Positions 58,546-64,000 of a DNA stretch of 64,000 bases are shown here, piece by piece. A program made the position numbers and the translations under genes. The notes under the pieces are model-generated. The model worked only from the letters and a program-made list of their open reading frames with translations, did not search any database and had not been told where the DNA came from. This stretch comes from Dipteronia dyeriana. Its lineage: Eukaryota > Streptophyta > Magnoliopsida > Sapindales > Sapindaceae. Position 1 is the first letter of the stretch; every line of letters starts with the position of its first letter. Location of the stretch: assembly GCA_032871835.1 (NCBI GenBank), contig CM065298.1, positions 79,264,154 to 79,328,153 of the forward strand, given 5' to 3'.

Positions 58546-59133
58546 CTCACCTTTTTCTTTCTCTTTCGTGCTCCCTTCCCAAAGTTTCAGCTAATGAATA
58601 TTCAAGCTCTTCATATTGCTATTTTATGCGCATTTGGTCTTCAAAAATTGTCGTTGGAGGCAAAGGTCCAAGTTGGTATTTCTGTCCCTCCATGATCAAA
58701 GAATAACGGTTCTTAAGCCCATCATGCATTACCCTTCGATCATATTGTCATGGTCTCCCCAATAACATGTGACCAGCATACATAGGTACCACATCACACC
58801 AAACATCACACCAATTGAAAAAGAAATTAACACTTGTTGATTTACCTTCACAACACCACTATCATTCAACAATTGTAACTTGTATGGTTTAGGATGTTTA
58901 ATAGTAGGTAATTTTAGTTTCTCCACTAGCAAGGTACTTGCCACATTTGTACAACTTCCACTATCAACAATCACATTACATAACTTGTTAGCAATCAAAC
59001 AATGAGTATGAAATAAATTTTCACGTTGCTCACCATGTTCTTTATTTTTACTTTGCAAACTAAGTGTGCGTTGTACAACCAAAATTTCCCCACTAGCATA
59101 CTCTACATCACTAGCATCTTCTAAATGTGGCAT
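58546..59133 (-). pseudogene. Element H protease region
   Basis: The frame 59133-58729 contains NVIVDSGSCTNVASTLLVEK (about 58985-58925) with the aspartic DSG motif intact and the downstream KPYKLQLLNDSGVVKVNQQV. It would release Gag and Pol proteins. The frame is lost near 58800 before the RT linker; the stretch 58546-58728 shows no clear frame. Confidence 0.85.
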
Positions 59134-60242
59134 GTCATCTTCACCTCTCTCTCACTTTTTGATTCAACTGTCTCATCCCTCATGATCATTACCCTTTTAT
59201 TAGGACATTGTCGTGCCAAATGACCATGTCCAAGGCACTTAAAACACTTAATGCCTCTAGTTTGATTAGGTTGATTCTCACCTCTACCCTTGCTGCCTAT
59301 TTCATTTTTTCTTTTAGTTTCATCAATTTTAGGCTTAACAATGGGTTTATCATCCTTTTTACTCTAATTCGGGTTCCAAGAAGAAGAAGAACCTGAATAA
59401 GGTTTTGAATCATATCTGATGCCTTTTCTTTTGAGTTGCCTTTCAATCTTCATGTCCACACCCACCATGTCCTCAATCTCCACATAATGTTACAACTCCA
59501 CAAGATCAACAATGTTATTGTTTAACCCACTTAAAAACCGAGCCATGGTGGCCTCACGGTCCTTCTCCATATTAGCACTTATCATGGCTATCTTCATTTT
59601 CTTGTGATATTCTTCTACACTCATGGAACCTTGTGACAAAGTTTGCAACCGTTGATGCAAATCCCTATAGTAATGGCTAGAGACAAATCTCCTCCTCATG
59701 ATTTGTTTCATCTCCAACCAAGTCTTTATGGGTCTTTCACCATTTCTACGCCTGTCTTTACACAATTGATCCCACTAAACAATAGCATAATCACAAAATT
59801 CAACAGCAGCTAATTTTACCTTTTTCTCTTCGAAGTAGTTATGACATTCAAAGATCAGCTCCACTTTTCGTTCCCATTCCAAATAGGCATCCAGATTGTT
59901 CTTCCATTGAAAAGGAGGAATTTTCATTTTGATACTGCCTATGTTTCGGTCCACACCATCAAAACGACCTCTCCTAGCTTGTCTTCTAGGATTAACGTCT
60001 AGACCAATGATGGTAGCTTGGTCATCATCCGTGTCTTCTCCACCATCATATACATCATTGACAAAGGCTGGTTGTCTTCCACGTCGTGGTTCTCTTTGCA
60101 ATCTGGTAATTGCTTTAACATGTCTCTCTGGACGATCTCCTACATCTCCCATCACTTTGAACATACGTTCAAATTGTTGCTGCATTGCTTGAATCACTTG
60201 ATCATTTGAGGAAGAACTCACTTCTTTATCTTTGTTAGACAT
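59134..60242 (-). pseudogene. Element H gag, broken
   Basis: Starts MSNKDKEVSSSSNDQVIQAM (60242). The N-terminal part runs to 59775 with IPPFQWKNNLDAYLEWERKV and ECHNYFEEKKVKLAAVEF. A TAG at 59775 precedes WDQL. The frame continues 59765-59490 with RRRFVSSHYYRDLHQRLQTL and MARFLSGLNNNIVDLVEL, another stop follows, then a linker and a zinc knuckle KCFKCLGHGHLARQCPNK (C-x2-C-x4-H-x4-C, about 59250-59197). Only a few stops separate it from an open frame. Confidence 0.9.
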
Positions 60243-60874
60243 GTTTAAAACCTGGAAAAAAAAAGTTAGAACAGCCTCACAATCACTCTCTCACATGTTT
60301 CTCTCAAAGAATTGATTCACACCACTCGTGTTTCACACAATTATTTGGTTTTTCTCGATGCTAATCTCACCACTCTTGCTTTTTACCTCTCTTGTTTGGT
60401 TATTTGGGTTCTTAGATTAACTAAGGTTCTTTTAAACAAACAATTCAGATTATGGCAAATTCAACGGAGTGAAATTGGGTAGGTAAAAAAAAACAAACAA
60501 AAGGTAGGCCACTTAAAGTAAGCAAAGATTAAAACTGAAATATCAATTTCTATCCCAACAAGAATTTTGATTGTTTTGGTTAAGAAGATAATATTTAAAT
60601 ATTTCCCAAACCGAAACAAGAATGATATGAACAAAGAAAGATTTTTGTAATTTTGCAAGAATTCTTTGAATCCGCAATACTGTTTTTTTGTTTTTTTTTT
60701 GTTTTTCCTTTTTTTTCTGTGGAAAATAAAGAAGAATGATAATAACCTCAAGAAGCACAACAATTAAGATGAATTATAGATACGGTGCTATAAGATGAAG
60801 AAGAAAAGAAAGTGTGAAAAAAAAACTAAAAGAACAACAAATAAATGGATATGCAAACCTCAAACTTGAGCCAA
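60243..60874 (-). other. Element H leader
   Basis: AT-rich sequence between primer site and gag. Poly-T/A runs at 60683-60718. No gene. Confidence 0.6.
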
Positions 60875-60889
60875 CCTCTGATATCAAAA
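60875..60889 (-). promoter_or_regulatory. Primer binding site of element H
   Basis: Minus strand TTTTGATATCAGAGG directly after the 5' LTR end; TGATATCAGAGG matches initiator Met-tRNA sites with one change. Confidence 0.82.
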
Positions 60890-61852
60890 TGATGGAAATC
60901 ATTAACTTAGCAACCATACACCCCAATAGCTAAAGAGCTATTATACATATGGAATGCAATTTAACACCCTCTAACTAATTGAAACAAACCCGATCGTTCA
61001 AGATTGAAGTAAGAGAAACTATTCTAATCATTTTATCAATGGAATGATGATAAAAGCTAATTAGAACAACACTTTGATTTCTGCAAAACCTCCACAAACT
61101 ATGAAGTTTGATAAGTTTAAAGGAAAAACAAAGATTTTGAGGTTGTTGAACGCCACAAGCTGAATAAGCTTGATAAGTTCCAAAGTTCATGCAAGAACTT
61201 AAAAACAAAACACTCACAAAGTGCTCAAATAAGTTTATATTACTCAAATATCTACCCTTACATAGAAAAGCAGCCTTGTATATATAGAACAGAGGCCAAG
61301 GACAATACAACACAAATATAATTGCCTATTAAATGTGTAACCTCCCACTAAATGACATCTAGACCATGAATAATGGCCATAAAGTTTTCAGCCTTTGTAA
61401 CTCCTTATTCCTAATCAAAGAACACACAAACTCACACTTAAAAAAATAAAACCCAACATAAAAACCCAAACTAATCATAAAATAAGCCCACAAAACCCAA
61501 CATAATTAAACCTAAACTAATTATAAAATAGGCCCACAAAACCCAATATGGTCGAATAGCCTTTTATTCTTCAAGATAGCCTAGAATACTTCATTCTAGA
61601 AAGGTTGGACTCTTGTCTTCGTGATTTGGACTTGTTTGAAACATGTTAACCATTTTATACTCTTCTTGCATCCTTAGAACCTTGACCAAATCTTGACTAG
61701 CTTGCTCCTTCCAAATGCTTTCCATTAAACAAGTTAAGGCTTCTTTCATCCTTTTAGCTTTAGCTCTTGTCATTGATCCTCCATGAATGGTTAAAAGATC
61801 TGGATCATTTCCAACCTTAGCCGAATGGTGATCAACTGGCTGGTCCTCATCA
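60890..61852 (-). mobile_element. Element H 5' LTR with promoter
   Basis: 963 bp. TATA-like TATATATA on the minus strand at 61279-61286. It includes the copied Pol C-terminus frame at 61852-61591. Confidence 0.92.
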
Positions 61853-61857
61853 CCATT

Positions 61858-63344
61858 CATGCATTTTAGAACCCAAGAGAGAGATTCCAGGCATCAAGTC
61901 CATGCACTGGTCACTGTGTGGGTCCGTACCCACTTACTACGCATTCCAGTTGAGTAAAAGTTGCATTTTCAGAGGGGCTGAGCCACCATTTCTTGCCTAT
62001 TTCATACCATAGCCTCTGAAACCTATAAATACATCACTTTTTCCATAAGACTCATCATCCTTCATTTAAAAAAGTAAACCTTTAACACACACATAATCTT
62101 TTCCACCAAATTAAGAGAGAGAGGAGCTTCCGAAAGCATCCATTGAGGATTTTCCTCCATGGATGCCTCCTCATCATCACCTTCTACCTTCAGCCACCCA
62201 TATTTGGAGGAGTTTCAAGAGGAAAGAGCACCTTATATTGTCTATGAGGAGGAGAAGCTTCAATGGAGCTTGGAGATGCAAGATTACAATTGAAGCCCTC
62301 TCTGAGCCTAGAGATCCGGGATTGATGACCTTAGGTTTCTTCTATTTACTCTTGTCTTGTTATTTTCTTTATTTGATGTGTATCCCCAGTTGGGAAATAT
62401 GTAAACCCTAACACTAGTGCCATTTACTTGATTGACTTGCATTTAATTTCTTCAATATAGTTTTATTCAATGTTTTTAATGCAACTGATTGCTTCTTGGA
62501 TTATGTAGATATGCCATCTTTTTGTTCATGATGAGTATCAATTAATTTTGAGCTTTTAAATGGAATATATATCTTCTTGGATTGGGTAGAAATGCCATCT
62601 CTCAAGCCAAGTTAGATACCCATTTATAAGGTGATTAAAACTAGCTAAATTGAATGGAATAAATGTGTTGTGAATATGCCATTCCTATGTATTTAGTCTT
62701 CAATGGAAAGGAGTGATTTGTGAACATGTCATTCCAAGCCATCCCTAACCATTAGAATCTATCTAGACTTCAAGGGTGACTCTCTCATAAGCTAACCAAG
62801 TAGTTGAGTAGTTGAGAGTTGGTTGATAAGGGTCTTTATCTCTCTATATCCAACAAATTAGTCGTGAGTGAGAGCTATTGATTCTAAGTAACCTTGAAAG
62901 GTATATTTGCCATGTTGGTTCTTAAAAGGTTGCTATTACGGTTAGTTATTACGAGTGGCATGAATGTTATGGTGGTCATGAGTACTTTATGTATCCATTC
63001 TCTTGCATCTCTCCTATCTATTATTTTATAATTATCACTTTAGTCACCATTCTCACCCATCCATATTCTCCTATCTTTCCTTTATTTGTTTCTTTGTTCT
63101 CACACACACACACAACCAACATTTTACACTTCACACAAACCACTCTCACTCTTGCCATGTTCTTATTTACATTGCTTTCAATAATCAGTAAAAAGGTGAA
63201 ACGATCGACGAATGACACCTCTCTATGGACGATACCCTCACTTACCGCTTTACTTGTTTTTAAAAATTTAGAGCACATTGCGTAGGAATTTTTATAAATA
63301 TTCTTTTGATACGTAATTTCTTAACGACGGAAAAGCCTTCGTCA
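61858..63344 (+). mobile_element. Element E 3' LTR, right part
   Basis: Resumes the LTR after H and ends CTTCGTCA, followed by duplication ATCAT. With the left part it totals 1715 bp, against 1714 bp for the 5' LTR. TATAAATA at 62024-62031. Confidence 0.88.
62159..62293 (+). CDS. Small ORF (44 codons) in E 3' LTR
   Basis: Counterpart of 6706-6819: MDASSSSPSTFSH, then LEEFQEERAPYIVYE, ending EMQDYN. The frame and start context (CCTCCATGG) are kept, but the end differs because the 5' copy has TAG where this has TTG. No known domain and no evidence of selection from the differences. Confidence 0.3.
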   Translation: MDASSSSPSTFSHPYLEEFQEERAPYIVYEEEKLQWSLEMQDYN

Positions 63345-63349
63345 ATCAT

Positions 63350-63426
63350 ATTTAATTTTATGGCAAACATAAACATGTGAATTTAATGTATGGTTGATTG
63401 AATTCTTCATTTATGTTTTTCCACCA
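63350..63426 (+). other. Copia A leader, last part
   Basis: Leader A resumes after E and runs to the gag start. It aligns with 26130-26212 of copy C. Confidence 0.65.
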
Positions 63427-64000
63427 ATGTCTTCTACACTATTACAAATCCTTACTAATGACAAATTAATCAGAGAAAACTATACTAAGTGGAAAAGTAA
63501 TATCAATGCAATCTTGGCAACAAAAGACCTAAATTTATGCTAACGAAGGAATGTCCTCCAGTGCCTGCTGCCAATGCCACACGAAATGGGTCTCAACTGA
63601 AGAGAAGACCCGAATATATATGTTAGCTAGCATGACAAACGTACTTGTCATCAAGCACAAGGCAATGACTACAGCATTCAAAATTATGGAGTCATTGCAG
63701 GCTATGTTCGAGCAGCCATCCGAGCAAAAGTGGCATGAAGTTGTTCGTTCTGCAATGTTTACACGGATAAAAGAGGGTTTATCGATCCAAGACCATGTCC
63801 TAGGCTTGATGTCCTAGTACAACATAGCTAAGGTCAATAGCAGACTTAGCTAGAGGAGGAGAACTTCTCAATACGCTTTGGGTCAGGGGATATCATGTCA
63901 GCAAGAGCAGTGGGAGTAGTTAGACTTCAGTTTGAAAATTGTTTTGTTATTTTAAGTTCTATTTATTTTATTCTTGGATTCACAAGGAATTTGATTTCTG
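63427..64000 (+). pseudogene. Copia A gag and protease-region fragment, broken and truncated
   Basis: ATG at 63427 opens MSSTLLQILTNDKLIRENYT and then KWKSNINAILATKDLNLC, stopping at 63541. Gag continues in another frame, 63551-63817 (YMLASMTNVLVIKHKAMTT, KIMESLQAMFEQPSEQKWHE). Near 63845 the sequence jumps from mid-gag into the region after the protease active site (SIRFGSGDIMSARAVGVV, then FILGFTRNLIS), so late gag and the protease motif are deleted. The element runs off the window. Confidence 0.87.

Larger units (their letters stand above)
56422..61852 (-). mobile_element. Gypsy element H (reverse, internally deleted)
   Basis: LTRs 56422-57384 and 60890-61852 are exactly the same length (963 bp) and very alike. 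The near-matching duplication is CCGTT and CCATT (61853-61857). The 5' end is on the right, with a primer site at 60875-60889. It carries gag, protease, RT start and integrase end on the minus strand, with RT to INT deleted. Gag, PR and INT motifs are Ty3/Gypsy; no chromodomain is seen, and I leave the lineage open. Confidence 0.92.
6177..63344 (+). mobile_element. Athila-type Gypsy element E, non-autonomous, with nested insertions
   Basis: Two LTRs of about 1.71 kb each, after removing insertions, bracket this element. The perfect 5-bp duplication ATCAT (6172-6176 and 63345-63349) shows it inserted in the leader of Copia A. Directly after the 5' LTR is a primer-site region of the TGGCRCCG...GGGGA kind (38184). 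Just before the 3' LTR is a T/G-rich tract ending TTTGGGGGTATT (56182-56193), the usual Athila layout. Between them I find no gag, protease, RT, RNase H or integrase, so E is a large non-coding derivative. It hosts B/C, I (with G inside) and H. Confidence 0.88.

Noticed and set aside
60975..61313. 112-codon minus-strand ORF in H LTR
   Set aside because: Lies in U3/R of the LTR, shorter and broken in the other LTR copy (56593-56778), no domain.
7..64000. A host gene, tRNA, rRNA or a novel multi-gene system
   Set aside because: Every frame with a recognisable domain belongs to a retroelement or to the PIF/Harbinger transposon, and the remaining sequence is LTR, leader or decayed internal sequence.

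Overview
The window is a stretch of a flowering-plant (probably eudicot) nuclear genome made almost entirely of transposable elements nested inside one another. I see no host gene, tRNA or rRNA. The plant assignment rests on the element families. These are Ty1/Copia elements with gene order gag-PR-INT-RT-RH and a TGGTATCAGA-type primer site, Ty3/Gypsy elements of Athila and Tat type (one with two RNase H domains and an antisense extra gene), and a PIF/Harbinger DNA transposon with a SANT/Myb-like ORF1. The species cannot be told from the sequence.

Layout, from oldest to youngest. Copia element A begins at 7 (5' LTR 7-1923, then primer site and a long leader) and is cut off by the window end (gag and a piece of pol, 63427-64000). 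Its leader holds a solo LTR (D1, 3224-5513) and was then split by an Athila-type element E (6177-63344, target duplication ATCAT). E has no gag or pol. Its 5' LTR contains a composite Copia array B/C (7167-37451, duplication AGATC) laid out as LTR, pol, LTR, pol, LTR. The middle LTR of that array carries a second solo LTR (D2, 12832-15078, AGTTT) and a Tat-type Gypsy element F (15309-22673, GATTA). The gag of C carries a reverse half-element J (26802-32028, CAACA), and J carries the PIF/Harbinger transposon K (28458-31305, TTA). The internal region of E carries a SIRE-like solo LTR I (41400-56018). Inside I sits a 12-kb reverse Tat element G (42986-54968) with gag, PR, RT, two RNase H domains, INT, a 91-bp tandem array and an antisense ORF. 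The 3' LTR of E carries a reverse Gypsy element H (56422-61852) with an internal RT-INT deletion.

Every coding region is broken: stops, frameshifts, lost start codons, altered protease or RNase H residues, or large deletions. The longest uninterrupted reading frame is the RT-RNase H part of Copia C (456 codons). ORF1 of transposon K has one internal stop. No element looks able to move on its own.

The chain A > E > C > J > K is five layers deep, and nearly every layer can be dated relative to its neighbours by target-site duplications visible in the sequence. I did not find a new biological system. The most unusual items are the three-LTR array with a single outer duplication, the half-element J, the inverted LTR piece near 23.7 kb, a small ORF kept in both E LTRs, structured Copia leaders, and the antisense ORF plus tandem repeats of G.
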